64,000 nt of DNA from Ficedula albicollis (taxonomy: Eukaryota; Chordata; Aves; Passeriformes; Muscicapidae). Location: assembly GCF_000247815.1 (NCBI RefSeq), contig NC_021673.1:35288194-35352193 (forward strand), in the 5' to 3' direction. The notes under the pieces were generated by a model. It saw nothing but the letters and a program-made list of their open reading frames with translations. It had not been told where the DNA came from and made no database searches. The translations under genes and the position numbers were made by a program. Below are positions 63,491 through 64,000 of the stretch, one piece after another (within the stretch, counting starts at the first letter, position 1; every line of letters begins with the position of its first letter).

Positions 63491-64000
63491 CTCTTTTCAG
63501 TGAGTAAAGGCTTCCATCTGCTCTCAAGCCGCTGCTAGTGTGCACTTTAAGCAGGTCCTGCATGGTGACAGCAGACCTATTTTCTCAGTGTTCCAGGAAT
63601 TATCAAATCTCATTGAACAGAACACATGAGCAAAGTGTCTCTCTGTGGCAATCATAAGGTATGTGGTAGATACTTGTAGGAAAAATATTTTGGCAATTGA
63701 TTCATGCTCACAATAATCCTTCCAAATGGCACTACTGGGAGAAGACCTGATCCTATTGTGGTGTGTAGACCAACTTGGCTCTCTGATTGAATCCATGACC
63801 AGCAGAAAATAAACCACAGTGAAACCATGTTGGCTCCATCAGTGTTTGAACCTTGAATTAGATGAACTCAGCTAGGACCCAGGCCTGGGAACCAGCACAA
63901 AACCCTTGAGGCTACTAAGTGTCCCAAATAAATGATTACTTGAAAGTTCTTGGAGAACTTTTAATTTTCCATGTGAGTTCAGTGAACTGTCTCCAGATAG
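63491..64000. other. No gene recognised
   Basis: Ordinary non-coding sequence to the right edge. The minus frame 63524-63817 (97 codons) has no recognisable domain. Confidence 0.5.

Overview
This window reads as nuclear DNA from a bird, most likely a passerine. The evidence is at least seven CR1 LINE fragments with the typical avian 3' end (repeated ATTCTATGA-like octamers), plus two solo endogenous-retrovirus LTRs of a kind I associate with songbird genomes. I find no convincing protein-coding exon, tRNA, rRNA, CRISPR array, operon or bacterial feature. The open frames present are short, often start at non-ATG codons, and lie in repeats, homopolymers or strand-skewed DNA. The window is best described as a gene-poor intergenic or intronic stretch with a CpG island at its left edge.

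Layout: 1-760 is GC- and CpG-rich and looks like the edge of a promoter CpG island. It is followed at about 760-1020 by an AT-richer block full of homeodomain-type TAAT/ATTA cores. Long homopolymers lie at 1237-1317 (81 G), 2312-2409 (A and G runs) and 41378-41519 (38 T then 104 G). From 5.3 to 9.3 kb the plus strand is visibly pyrimidine-rich and carries the longest open frame, which I do not believe is a gene. CR1 fragments lie near 20.05, 30.08, 44.57, 45.25, 47.64, 53.35 and 60.45 kb, in both orientations. At 32906-34526 an ERVK-type solo LTR (6-bp target duplication TTACAT) has been split by a second solo LTR (33084-34121, 5-bp target duplication CAAAG). The inner LTR carries a 321-bp internal tandem duplication that includes its TATA-like box.

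The strongest unexplained pattern is a series of about sixteen short, mostly two-copy tandem duplications (units about 26-436 bp, usually 0-3 mismatches between copies) scattered from 3.8 to 63.5 kb. They are not members of one repeat family. They look like repeated independent local duplication events, with two back to back at 29.6-29.9 kb and nested ones at 10.4 kb and 33.4 kb. A second unexplained item is a pair of 86-bp sequences at 40.9 and 43.2 kb that align without gaps at 65/86 identities, probably two copies of an old dispersed repeat. No previously undescribed gene system is visible. The interest lies in genome structure.
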